From Parachitinimonas caeni (GTDB taxonomy: Bacteria > Pseudomonadota > Gammaproteobacteria > Burkholderiales > Chitinimonadaceae), in NCBI RefSeq assembly GCF_030129945.1, contig NZ_JARRAF010000016.1, positions 47,182 through 111,181 on the forward strand: a stretch of 64,000 nt of DNA, written 5' to 3'. Positions within the stretch are counted from its first letter, which is position 1. Each line of letters opens with the position of its first letter. A model generated the notes under the pieces. That model worked only from the letters and a program-made list of their open reading frames with translations, was not told where the DNA came from and made no database searches. Of this stretch, positions 55,901 to 63,753 are shown one piece after another. The translations under genes were made by a program, and so were the position numbers.

Positions 55901-58900
55901 CCGGCTACCGGGGTGCCGATCCGCACCTGGTTTTCGCGATCATGGCGGAACAGCAGGGCAGCCAGACTGGCGGCCAGAAAGCTGAACAGGCTGCTGCGCT
56001 GCTGGGTCAGCTGGTTTTGCAGTCGGCTGACCTGGGTCAGCATGGTCCGGCTCAGACTGTGGCCCTGCCCCGACGGCTGCAATGGCCGGATATGGTCGGC
56101 CGGAATGCGGGCAATCGGCGGCAGGTCGCCAAGCCGCTGCTGCCACCAGTCGAGCTGGCTGGCCCATTCGGCTTCTGCTGCCGGGCTACGGCTCCAGACT
56201 GCGTAGTCGTGGTAGCGCAGGCCGACACTGTCAGCGCAGCTGCCACCGTTGTAGGCATGGGCGAGCTGTTCGAGCAGCAAGCCAAAGCTCCAGCCGTCGC
56301 CGGCAATGTGGTGCAGGACGATGCCCAGCACGGCATCGGTCGGGCTCAACCGGTACAGCACAAAACGGATGACCGGATCGGAATCGAGCTCAATCGGCTT
56401 GTGCGACTGATGCACCATGTCTTCCACCACGGCCTGCAGTGGCTTGCCGAGCCAGTGCATGACTTCGAGCACCTCGCAGTTCGGGGTCAGCCGCTGGCGG
56501 ATGCCATCCGGGGTGTCGTGGTAGACCGTGCGCAGAATGTCGTTCTGGCTGACCACCTGCCGGCAGGCCTCGGCCAGCGCGGCCAGATTCAGCCGGCCAG
56601 CAAGGCGGAATGCCGCAGCCAGCTGATAGGCGGTGCTGCCCCCCAGACGGCTCAGCATCCACATGCGCTCCTGCTGCGGCGAGCACGGGAAATCCTGCGC
56701 ATCCGCACTGACGGTGATCGCCTCGCGCGGGCTGGTCGGGCTGCTGGTCTGACCATCGAGCCAGCTCGCCAGCTCGCGTACCGATTCGTGCTGGAAGAAA
56801 TCGACAAGCGATACCTGACGGCCCAGGCTGCTTTCGATGCGTGACACCACGCGGACAGCGTGCAGGCTGTGCCCGCCCTGTTCGGAAAAGCGCCGCACCA
56901 CATCCACCGCGCCTTGTCCCAGCACCTCGGCATAGAGGGCGGCCAGCGCCTGTTCTGTCGGTGTTTCGGCCAGCGTTGCGGCCTGCGTGATGGCCGGGCC
57001 GAAGTGGGGGGACGTGGCGGTCCAACCTTGGCAATAGGCGAGTAGTGGCAGGTAATGCAGCCGGTGGCGCAGCCTGGACTCGTTGCTCAGTACCAGCGGA
57101 AATGCCGGGCGCTGCGTGGGTGTGGCACCTGGGGTTTCCAGCCGTGCGCTCAAGCCCGCCAGCGTACTGGCATGCTGCGCGCCGCTGCCCGGATCTTCAA
57201 CAAACTGATACTGGTCGAGCAGGCTCACTGCGTCGATCTCGGCGGCCAGCATGCCCACTTCGCAGTAAAAAAGATTCTGATCATCGGTCTGCCAGGGGGC
57301 GTGGCTGAGAAAATCGCGCAAGGGCTGGTTGCGATCGGTCCTCAGCAGGGGCGCCGCGATGCGGCGGCAACCAGTCTGCCGGGCCAGTCGGCCCAGTGCA
57401 CACAGAATGGCCCACTCAACTCGCCGGCCCAGTACCCGGCAACTGAGCAGCAGAGTATCGAGCAGCAGGCGCTGCTGGCTGTTATCCACCTGCACCAGCA
57501 CGGCACCGGTCAGGCCATAACGGCCGAAGCGGTCTTCCACCTCCACGGCCAGCACCTGCCAGTCCTCACACGCCGCCAGTTCGCGGATCTCCTCTTCAGT
57601 GCGCCGCGTGCCGCTGAGATTGAACTGATTGGTCCGCTGGGTCAGCTGGGCCAGCCGTGCAAACTGGAAGGGCTGTGCCGGGCCGATACGCAGAACCAGG
57701 CCGATCTGCCTGGCGAAGCTGCCATCATCGACGCTGGGCAAGCCTTGCCGCAGCGCATCGCGTTCACGCTCCGCCCGCATCATGTCGGCACGCTCGCGGT
57801 CTTCGGCGGTGATATTCGCGACATCGAACGCCCAGATGCTGCCAAGCCAGGCCGCAAACTGACCGGCATCAGCCGGCAGTGGCAGCGCCAGGGCTTCCGG
57901 ACAGTTCTGCATGACTTCGGTGCACTCGACCAGGCTGTCGTCGAGCAGGATGACGCTATCGACCCCGACATTCAGCTCAGACGCCAGCGCGCGCAGATTT
58001 TCGGATTTCGGCTGCCAGTTGATGGCGGCTGCCGACAGATGTTCACGCTTGAGCAGCATGTCGGAACGCTGCTCGAAAACTGCCCAGACATCCTCAGCGA
58101 CATTCTTGCTGGCCAGTGTCAGCAGCCAGCCTTCAGCCCGGCGGGCCAGCAGGAAGGCCTGCAGGGCAAGGTGGCCGGCAGTCAGAACGATGCCTTGCGG
58201 GCCGGCTTCGCCACATACCCCTCCCCACAGCGTGTTGTCGCAGTCGATGGCGAGCACTTTGAACGGGGGTCGGGCCCGGCACAGTATCTGCCGGGCGATT
58301 TCAGCGCCCAGGGCCGCAAATGCGGCCGGCGAGTAGGGCAGATGGCCCACGTGGTCGGCAACCGGGTCGAACAGGGCGCCATCCACCGCCCGTCGCATAC
58401 CCTCCCCGGCTGGCCAGACACTGACGCCGGGCAACTGGCGGCACTCGGCCTGCAGGCGTTGTTGCCATTGTGCGGCGGCCTCGGCCAAGGTCGAAGACAG
58501 GGCGGCGGCGGGTAGATCCAGAATCACCAGCGGTTGCTGGCTCGGGCGGTGACGGATGGCCTGCAGCAGGGTTTGCCCCAGCTCATCCAGTTGGCGCTGA
58601 CCTTCCGGGCTGTCCGGCAGATCGCGCAGGGCATCGGCAAAGCGAAAGGCCAGAATGCCCAATCGCGCCTGATTCAGCGGGCTGTCCGCATGGTGCAAGG
58701 CCTGCAGGCACTGGTTGTAAGGCGCAAGCACCAGCGTGCTCGGGCAGGCCCATTCCCGCAACCAGCGGCGGGCGGCCTCGACGGCAGGTTCGGCGGTAAA
58801 GCTGGCCGCCAGGGCCACACTGGCAGGCGCCTGCAGACGCTGCTCAGCCGGCCACAGGGCATCGACCCCGAGCTGCGGCTGCGCTGCGGCAACGCGGGCC

Positions 58901-60180
58901 AGCGCCTCGAACTGCGCGGCAATCGTCGCCATGACGGCCGGGTCGTAGCAACGCGCATCAAAGCGAAAACGCAGCACCGTTTCCTCGCCGGGCAGGAACT
59001 GGCATTCAAACGGATAGTGGGTGTACTCGAACAGCTGGACATCGTCGTTGCGAACCCTGGGCAGGGCCGGATCGGCTTCGGCATTGGCGCCGAGCGGGTA
59101 GTTCTCGAACACCAGAATATGGTCAAGCAGCGCCTGCCGCAGCGGATGGGCGTTCATGACCTCCGCCAGGGGCTGGTGGTGGTGGGGCTGGGCGACCAGA
59201 TTGCCGGCATGAACCCGTTGCAGCAACTGGATCAAAGTCGGTTGATCGTCAAATCGCACTCGCACCGGCACGGCATTGATAAAGATGCCGACGGTGGTTT
59301 CGGCGTTCGGCAGATCGGCCGGCCTGCCCGAAACCGTGGCGGCAAACACGGCATCGCGCCGGCCATTGAGGCGACCTAGCAACAAGCCCCACAGGGTCTG
59401 AACCACGCCATTCAGGGTAGTGCCGGCGGCCTGGGCCAGCTCGCTCAAGCCTTCTACGGTGGCGGGGGCCAGACCATGGCGCCATTCGGCGGCCTGATAC
59501 TCGCCCGCTGGCGTGGCGAAACGGGCTTCAATGCGGCGGGGCATCGGCGTGGGTTGCTCCAGCCCGGCCAGCGTCGTTTGCCAGAAAGCTTGTGACTCAG
59601 CCCGGTCGCGCCCGGCCAGCCACTTGATGTAGGCCACAAATGGCGGCGGCGGCGGCAGGCGCAGGGTTTCTTCGCGCAGCCCGGCCAGATACAGCGCATC
59701 CAGATCGCGCTCCAGCATGGCCAGACTCCAGCCGTCGAGCAGAATGTGGTGGAAACTCCAGACCACCCGATGCGAGGCCGGACCTTGCCGGAACAAGGCG
59801 AGCCGCAGAGGGACTTCGGCAGTCAGATCAAATCCGCGCGCAATATCTTCGGCCTTGTAGCGCGCAATGACTGCCGCCTGTGCCTCAGCCTCCTGCGCAC
59901 TGAGATCTTGATAATGAAATACCAGTGGCGCTGACTTGAGCACAATCTGCACCGGCTGTGGCACTTTGCGCACGGCAAAGACGGTGCGCAGGATGTCGTG
60001 ACGGTCTACGAGCCGTTGCCAGGCGGTTTGCCAGGCTTCCACCTGCAAGGGGCCTTCCAGCCCGTAATCCAGCTGCTCGAAGTAAGCGCGCGAGGTGGGC
60101 TCGCGCAGGGCGTGGTAGAGCATGCCTTCCTGCAAGGGCGAGAGGGCATACAGATTCTTCACATTGGAACGTTCGATCAT
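52921..60180 (-). CDS. Nonribosomal peptide synthetase C - FkbH - T - C - A - T - TE
   Basis: A 2419-residue single-gene synthetase from ATG 60180 (MIERSNVKNLYALSPLQEG). Domains in order: condensation 1 (~8-450, active HHILLDGWS); FkbH region (~450-1000) with the HAD motif AIDCDNTLWGGVCGEAGPQG near 640 and RFGRYGLTGAVLVQ; carrier 1 (GGHSLHAVRV, ~1100); condensation 2 (~1160-1580, HHIAGDGWS); adenylation (~1600-2095, LLYTSGSTGKPKGV, NAYGPTETAVCA, NGKVDR); carrier 2 (GGGNSLAAMQL, ~2145); thioesterase (~2205-2419, LLGYSGGGKLALGL). All catalytic motifs look intact. FkbH proteins dephosphorylate 1,3-bisphosphoglycerate and load glyceryl onto a carrier, so module 1 should carry glycerate and module 2 an amino acid. 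No PPTase, exporter or tailoring gene lies alongside. Confidence 0.93.
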   Translation of the reverse strand: MIERSNVKNLYALSPLQEGMLYHALREPTSRAYFEQLDYGLEGPLQVEAWQTAWQRLVDRHDILRTVFAVRKVPQPVQIVLKSAPLVFHYQDLSAQEAEAQAAVIARYKAEDIARGFDLTAEVPLRLALFRQGPASHRVVWSFHHILLDGWSLAMLERDLDALYLAGLREETLRLPPPPPFVAYIKWLAGRDRAESQAFWQTTLAGLEQPTPMPRRIEARFATPAGEYQAAEWRHGLAPATVEGLSELAQAAGTTLNGVVQTLWGLLLGRLNGRRDAVFAATVSGRPADLPNAETTVGIFINAVPVRVRFDDQPTLIQLLQRVHAGNLVAQPHHHQPLAEVMNAHPLRQALLDHILVFENYPLGANAEADPALPRVRNDDVQLFEYTHYPFECQFLPGEETVLRFRFDARCYDPAVMATIAAQFEALARVAAAQPQLGVDALWPAEQRLQAPASVALAASFTAEPAVEAARRWLREWACPSTLVLAPYNQCLQALHHADSPLNQARLGILAFRFADALRDLPDSPEGQRQLDELGQTLLQAIRHRPSQQPLVILDLPAAALSSTLAEAAAQWQQRLQAECRQLPGVSVWPAGEGMRRAVDGALFDPVADHVGHLPYSPAAFAALGAEIARQILCRARPPFKVLAIDCDNTLWGGVCGEAGPQGIVLTAGHLALQAFLLARRAEGWLLTLASKNVAEDVWAVFEQRSDMLLKREHLSAAAINWQPKSENLRALASELNVGVDSVILLDDSLVECTEVMQNCPEALALPLPADAGQFAAWLGSIWAFDVANITAEDRERADMMRAERERDALRQGLPSVDDGSFARQIGLVLRIGPAQPFQFARLAQLTQRTNQFNLSGTRRTEEEIRELAACEDWQVLAVEVEDRFGRYGLTGAVLVQVDNSQQRLLLDTLLLSCRVLGRRVEWAILCALGRLARQTGCRRIAAPLLRTDRNQPLRDFLSHAPWQTDDQNLFYCEVGMLAAEIDAVSLLDQYQFVEDPGSGAQHASTLAGLSARLETPGATPTQRPAFPLVLSNESRLRHRLHYLPLLAYCQGWTATSPHFGPAITQAATLAETPTEQALAALYAEVLGQGAVDVVRRFSEQGGHSLHAVRVVSRIESSLGRQVSLVDFFQHESVRELASWLDGQTSSPTSPREAITVSADAQDFPCSPQQERMWMLSRLGGSTAYQLAAAFRLAGRLNLAALAEACRQVVSQNDILRTVYHDTPDGIRQRLTPNCEVLEVMHWLGKPLQAVVEDMVHQSHKPIELDSDPVIRFVLYRLSPTDAVLGIVLHHIAGDGWSFGLLLEQLAHAYNGGSCADSVGLRYHDYAVWSRSPAAEAEWASQLDWWQQRLGDLPPIARIPADHIRPLQPSGQGHSLSRTMLTQVSRLQNQLTQQRSSLFSFLAASLAALLFRHDRENQVRIGTPVAGRDRPELESVIGLFVNTVVLDFAIDQEDSFATLLEEATQRSQAALDHASLPFDRLVHALAPPRQPGRHALFDVLLVLQNSPRSTSGLEGIQVCDVTLPTRTADLDLVFEFGIDADDRLRCTLRYSTDLYLAASAERLLGRLQMLLEQAIATPDCLINQLPMLTIEEARQLDQFGRGRTMPVPQWSLADRIAMLAGQRPAAQALICRSGTVDYQTLDRRAHQLAMQLLQRPGGQPGLPVAVLMDRDSPWASALLACFKAACVYLPLDARHPDARLLDLLADADCQLLLTSPQLGERMRRAGLPASVEILIWDDSDDDGAPLPALPDFSAHLADEAPAYLLYTSGSTGKPKGVRVSHRAFANMIADQIASFSVQPGDVVLQLAAAAFDASLSEFFMAWLAGATVALVDTPTTRDSQRLGRFLRECGVTVATFTPSHLRQIEPADLNTLRCLILAGEAAFGHDLSRIARPGLSVFNAYGPTETAVCATLGMASRAVDEAGHLAIGRPVANSRVRIVNPAGEPQPLGVPGELWVEGVGVALGYLNRPQESAARFYLSNDGLRGYRTGDLACWLADGQICYLGRQDDQVKIRGQRCEPGELEAALLTQQGISAAAVLVQQGPTGAELVACLQGQRISDEVLRARLAQILPLHLLPGHVRWLDQLPLTVNGKVDRSALAKLPLPAPTPIETEALDLSPLAEQVLQVFQQILPGIGPDTDFFTGGGNSLAAMQLARRIEQHLSLPCPAGLIFQLPTARQLADGLHRPAPLVAGQLRHYGSAPISPENITLIALPPAPGLGVVYAGLAAHLPDCDLYSLDADFDQSIETWLEALCEQACQLPQGEKLVLLGYSGGGKLALGLAGLLHGHGRVVDAVILLDCWQNTGQALTELTATPLGDGLVALAAEADETLEEARERLAEQDARYCRMLDLYSPTLALSSPITHLLAKVDDPIPASMHRNWHPLALRGYRERSIPANHHALLSGSHLRETVAALIWAMEG

Positions 60181-60387
60181 GGCTGTGTGTCTGCGCGAAA
60201 GGGCAGGCACCCCTGGCACGCCGGCAAGCCGCGCCGGTCACGCGGGGTGCCCTGTTTGTTTATTGGGCTCCCAACAGGTTTGTAGATGGTTTTGGCAGAT
60301 TTGCAGAGATAAAACGTCGATTTATGCAGGGAATGGCAGATTTGCATGCCGAAAGCACACTGCTGCGAGCGGAGCAGGATTTTTTAT

Positions 60388-60657
60388 TAGGCTCTGTTGA
60401 CGTTTTGTTTCCGGTCGCGCCGGGTCGAGTTTTGGGGCAGGGCGAGGCAGGGTGAGTGCGGTTTAGCGAGCTAAATAAACGAACCCTAACGACGCCTTGC
60501 CCCAAAAATCGACCTGGCCCGGAGGGTTTCGACGGATTTGGGCCTGCTGCGGTGTTAAAAATCGCTTGCTTAGCCCACTAAGCGGCGCGCTTTTCGCCTT
60601 GCATCAGGCCCAAATCCAACGAAACGCGATCCGGAAATAAAATGTCAACAGAGCCTA
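60388..60657. repeat. Complete ~268-bp MITE-like element with two internal palindromes
   Basis: The left end TAGGCTCTGTTGACG, then TTTTGTTTCCGG, mirrors the right end CCGGAAATAAAATG, then TCAACAGAGCCTA; TA flanks both sides. Inside, one palindrome pairs CCGGGTCGAGTTTTGGGGCA with the TGCCCCAAAAATCGACC region. A second pairs GTTTCGACGGATTTGGGCCT with the CAGGCCCAAATCCAACGAAA region. It has no coding capacity. A further TAGGTTCTGTT follows directly at 60656, which may be a second truncated end. Confidence 0.85.
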
Positions 60658-60704
60658 GGTTCTGTTCGCTGCCACACGGGGCTTGAAAGGACACCGCAAC
60701 AATG

Positions 60705-60736
60705 AAAAAAGCCGGAGCTGTTGGCTCCGGCTTTTT
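60705..60736 (-). terminator. Terminator of the interrupted tRNA-Pro
   Basis: AAAAAGCCGGAGC and GCTCCGGCTTTTT pair around TGTTG. It lies just beyond the 3' end of the tRNA fragment on the minus strand. Confidence 0.85.
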
Positions 60737-60745
60737 CATGAATTC

Positions 60746-60792
60746 TGGTCGGGGTGAGAGGATTCGAACCTCCGGCCTCTACGTCCCGAACG
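60746..60792 (-). tRNA. 3' fragment of tRNA-Pro (anticodon CGG), probable attachment site
   Basis: On the minus strand the sequence runs from the anticodon loop (TTCGGGA, anticodon CGG) through variable loop and T arm (GGTTCGAATCC) to the acceptor end CCCCGACCA with encoded CCA. Homology stops at ~60792 inside the 5' side of the anticodon stem, so about the first 30 bases of the tRNA are missing here. A tyrosine integrase starts 90 bases away. This is the expected structure of one junction of an element integrated at a tRNA anticodon loop. The intact tRNA would be restored at the far junction, outside the window. Confidence 0.85.
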
Positions 60793-60881
60793 CTTAGCCC
60801 TTGTGCCGGTTTTACTGGTGTTCTAAGCTGTTCTCTGATTATTTGGGCCATTCTTGGGCCATTGGGCCATCAGGGAGACGT

Positions 60882-61994
60882 ATGGGGCAGATCACGAAGC
60901 GTGGGGAGTACCAGTGGCGGGCCAAGGTCAGGCGCAAGGGCTTCCCGGAGCAGTCGCGCACCTTCACCTACCGGGAGGACGCGGAGAAGTGGGTTCGCAT
61001 GGTCGAGAGCGAACTGGAGACCACGGGCTTCATCGACAGGCGAGAAGCAGACAAAACCACACTTGCGGCAGTCCTTCAGCGCTATCAACGCGAGGTCACC
61101 CCCTCTAAAAAGTCGGCAGCCATCGAGTCCGTGAAGATCGATGTGCTCCTGCGCGACCAAGCGCTGGTCGGCCTGAAGATGACCGCCGTCACAAGCGCGG
61201 AGGTCACCAAATGGCGGGACCGCCGACTCAAGGATGTTACCGGGGGGACCGTCAACCGTGAAATCGACGTGCTCTCGACTGTATTCAACCATGCTCGGCG
61301 TGAGTGGGACATCCACGTCGAAAACCCGATCCAGTCCATCAAGCGTCCCGAAAAGGCGCGCGCGCGGGATCGCCGCTTTTCGTCTGAAGAAGAGTCCTAC
61401 CTGCTGGCCGCGCTGACGGGTGGGGAGCGCCTGGTCGATGGAACGTTCAGCAAAGGAGCTCGCAACCCGTGGCTGTTACCTCTTGTGAAGCTCGCCATTG
61501 AAACGGCCATGCGGAGGGGGGAGTTGCTTTCGCTGACTTGGGAGAACGTAGATCTGGAGCGCCAGACCGCTCATTTGCCCGACACCAAAAACGGCGACGC
61601 GCGAACGGTTCCGCTCTCGACGCGTGCTGTGGCCATCCTCAAAGCGCTGCCAACACCAGAGGCCGAGGAGGATCTTGAGGGCAACACGGAAGTCCAGCGC
61701 TCGGGGGCTGTGTTCCCGACAACTGCACTCGCCCTGCGAAAGGGCTTTGCGAGGGCCATTGAGCGCGCGCAGGAGCAGTATCGGGCCGACTGCAAGCAGG
61801 CCAAGCGCAGGCCCGCCCCGGGCTTCCTCGAAGATGTTCACTTCCATGACACGCGGCACGAGGCTGCGTCACGGCTGGCTGAGAAGCTTACAAACGTTCT
61901 GGAACTGTCGGCGGTCACTGGCCATAGAGACCTGCGCATGCTGAAGCGCTACTACCATCCACGCGCGGAAGACCTTGCCAAGAAGCTGGGTTGA
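60882..61994 (+). CDS. int: Tyrosine-type site-specific integrase
   Basis: A 370-residue phage-type integrase. ATG at 60882 follows AGGGAGACG; the longer frame from 60801 reads through the attachment region. N-terminal AP2-like arm-binding domain (ITKRGEYQWRAKVRRKGFPE), SAM-like core-binding domain (~60-165) and catalytic domain. Active-site residues: Arg in ETAMRRGELLSLTW, HxxR in FHDTRHEA, His in VTGHRDL and nucleophile Tyr in LKRYYHP. Integration at the adjacent tRNA-Pro is supported by the truncated tRNA. Confidence 0.93.
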   Translation: MGQITKRGEYQWRAKVRRKGFPEQSRTFTYREDAEKWVRMVESELETTGFIDRREADKTTLAAVLQRYQREVTPSKKSAAIESVKIDVLLRDQALVGLKMTAVTSAEVTKWRDRRLKDVTGGTVNREIDVLSTVFNHARREWDIHVENPIQSIKRPEKARARDRRFSSEEESYLLAALTGGERLVDGTFSKGARNPWLLPLVKLAIETAMRRGELLSLTWENVDLERQTAHLPDTKNGDARTVPLSTRAVAILKALPTPEAEEDLEGNTEVQRSGAVFPTTALALRKGFARAIERAQEQYRADCKQAKRRPAPGFLEDVHFHDTRHEAASRLAEKLTNVLELSAVTGHRDLRMLKRYYHPRAEDLAKKLG

Positions 61995-62008
61995 CGTGGA
62001 TAAGCTCG

Positions 62009-62030
62009 TGGACAGCAAAAGTTGTCCACG
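62009..62030. other. Hairpin after the integrase gene
   Basis: GTGGACA and TGTCCAC pair perfectly around GCAAAAGT, 14 bases past the integrase stop. No T run follows, so it may be structural or a protein-binding site rather than a terminator. Confidence 0.5.
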
Positions 62031-62032
62031 TT

Positions 62033-62122
62033 AGATCGCCCCGGCTCGGCTCGATAGATCGCCCCTGCTGTAACCCCGGTTCCTCGATAAATCGCCCCAG
62101 TCAGGGTCGATAGATCGCCCCT
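62033..62122. repeat. Four iteron-like direct repeats (TAGATCGCCCC)
   Basis: Copies at 62033-62043, 62056-62066, 62089-62099 (TAAATCGCCCC) and 62112-62122. Copies 2-4 share the longer TCGATARATCGCCCC. Start-to-start spacing is 23, 33 and 23 bases, close to whole helical turns (~2, 3, 2), as expected for cooperative protein binding. Confidence 0.8.
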
Positions 62123-62249
62123 GTTCTATACAGATAGGGGTTCTGATAGCTCTTCAGATACTTTTACTGGTAGTTGGGCTGCGCGAATCTGTGGAAATCC
62201 GCTCGTAGCGCACTTGGTCCATCCCACAGAGCATTTGGGGACTCAACCC

Positions 62250-62498
62250 TCAGTCCAAGACCTTGAAGCGCTCCGGATCGACAAGGTCTTTGAGCGGGAT
62301 CTGCAGGGCGTCAGCTAGCAGCCCCATGTTGTCGATGGACACGTTTCGCTCTCCGCGCTCTACCTCGCTGACGTACGTCCGTGACAGCCCCGCATCAAGT
62401 GCCAGGGCTTCCTGAGAAACGTCGCGCAGACGGCGGGCCAGGCGCAGGTTGGCCGCAAAAACCATTCGAGCTGACTGCTTTTCCTTGTTCTTCTTCAT
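62250..62498 (-). CDS. XRE-family HTH transcriptional regulator
   Basis: An 82-residue single-domain repressor-like protein. The HTH_3 fold is clear: NLRLARRLRDVSQEALALDA, GLSRTYVSEVERGERNVSID and LADALQIPLKDLV. A basic N-terminus precedes it. It is divergent from the lipoprotein gene, with inverted repeats between them that may be its operators. It probably controls element functions. Confidence 0.9.
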   Translation of the reverse strand: MKKNKEKQSARMVFAANLRLARRLRDVSQEALALDAGLSRTYVSEVERGERNVSIDNMGLLADALQIPLKDLVDPERFKVLD

Positions 62499-62547
62499 GC
62501 AGCCAAGCGTGACTACTCGCGCCCGCGTCGGCTACAAGCTATGAGAG

Positions 62548-62584
62548 ACTTACTGTCAACCATAAGTGACATTAAGTCGTTAAT
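62548..62584. promoter_or_regulatory. Inverted repeats between the XRE regulator and the lipoprotein gene
   Basis: ACTTA/TAAGT arms (62548-62552 and 62563-62567) and a perfect ATTAAGTCGTTAAT (62571-62584). They lie in the divergent intergenic region and are candidate binding sites for the XRE protein. Confidence 0.4.
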
Positions 62585-62617
62585 GGGCAGATGAAAGTAG
62601 CCTATGGGAGAAGATGA

Positions 62618-63751
62618 ATGAGGATTGCTATTGGCCTATTCTTCGCCGCCATGATCGTGGCTGGCTGCGCGACGACAGAGCAGCCGGATGGCAGTACCCG
62701 CGTGTCGGTGTCGTTGAGTGACAAGCTCGGCCTGCAGCCTAGGAACACAGCCAGGGCACCGGCCAGCACTACTGAGGCCACCCCGGCCGCTGACGCCGCA
62801 CGGGCTCCTGCACCGGCTCCCGGTGCAGGGAGGCAGAGTGATACCCCTTCGAGCGCTCCTGCTGCACCGCGCGTCTCGGCGACAAAGCTGGCGGATGTCT
62901 TCGCGAAGCATCCCTACGACGGAACGCCCAAGACCTACTTCCCACGCGTGGCTGTCACGGTCACGGACTGGTCGCGTAACGACTGCTGGGTCGGCACAGC
63001 CACCATTTGGTGGAGCAAGTCCAAGTCCGAACCCGTGCCCGCCTTCTCGGTGTGCTGGGGACAGTCGGTGGGGTACGCGGTCAACAACGCCGCGAACCTG
63101 CACCTCTTCATGCAGCAGATGGCGGTCGAGCACAGCGGCAATGTCCGCACTGTTGGCCCCAAGCCGCCCATGCTGGCCATCCCCGACCGGCAGCCGATCA
63201 GCGAGCGGCAGCAGCTCGCCTTCCAGGGGTTTATCCAGCAACTGGTGCTCGACACCGGATGGCAGCCGGGCGCACCGACCAATCTCTGGTTGGTAGGGTA
63301 TGACGCCAACGCGGTCATCAAGCCAACCGTGCCTCCTGCCTCCAGCAACGGAGCGTCGCAGCCCGTGGACGCCAAGACCAAGGCGCAGCTCGAACAGGCG
63401 CTGAGCTGCACGGCCATCGGTCCACGATTTGAACTGGCTGAGTCGCTGCTCAAGCAGTCGGGATGGAATCCAGATCAAGGCGTCACTCCGGTCACGCTCG
63501 CCGAGCCCGTCAAGGTCTATGGGTTCGGCGTCCGCAAGGTAGCGGTGTCACGTGACGGGGGGGAGCAAACCTACCGCAGCTACTTGCCCGGCCTTACGGT
63601 CCAGCAGCTTGCGGGATCAGGCTCGCTGAAGCTGGGCAAAGACGGCAAGATCTATGGCCGTTTGACCAAAGTCGGCGTGTTGTCGGCAGGTATGGAGGGC
63701 AGCGAAGCCACGCTGACCTGCACAGTCAATACCGAAGGCTCGGAGGGCTGA
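62618..63751 (+). CDS. Predicted lipoprotein of unknown function (element cargo)
   Basis: A 377-residue protein with a lipoprotein signal (GLFFAAMIVAGC, lipobox VAGC). A Pro/Ala-rich low-complexity segment (~45-85) acts as a spacer. The folded part (~90-370) contains Trp/Cys-rich stretches (DWSRNDCWVGTATIWWSKSK, FSVCWGQSVGYAVNN) and matches no family recognised here. It begins right after the divergent regulator region and is followed 2 bases later by a zinc-ribbon ORF, so it is probably the first gene of an operon. Confidence 0.7.
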   Translation: MRIAIGLFFAAMIVAGCATTEQPDGSTRVSVSLSDKLGLQPRNTARAPASTTEATPAADAARAPAPAPGAGRQSDTPSSAPAAPRVSATKLADVFAKHPYDGTPKTYFPRVAVTVTDWSRNDCWVGTATIWWSKSKSEPVPAFSVCWGQSVGYAVNNAANLHLFMQQMAVEHSGNVRTVGPKPPMLAIPDRQPISERQQLAFQGFIQQLVLDTGWQPGAPTNLWLVGYDANAVIKPTVPPASSNGASQPVDAKTKAQLEQALSCTAIGPRFELAESLLKQSGWNPDQGVTPVTLAEPVKVYGFGVRKVAVSRDGGEQTYRSYLPGLTVQQLAGSGSLKLGKDGKIYGRLTKVGVLSAGMEGSEATLTCTVNTEGSEG

Positions 63752-63753
63752 CC

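Noticed and set aside
60658..60740. Second complete MITE-like element starting TAGGTTCTGTT
   Set aside because: Only the first 11 bases match; no inner sequence or right end follows before the tRNA terminator.
62033..62122. CRISPR array
   Set aside because: Repeats are only 11-15 bases with 12-22-base spacers, no cas genes; iteron-like spacing fits better.
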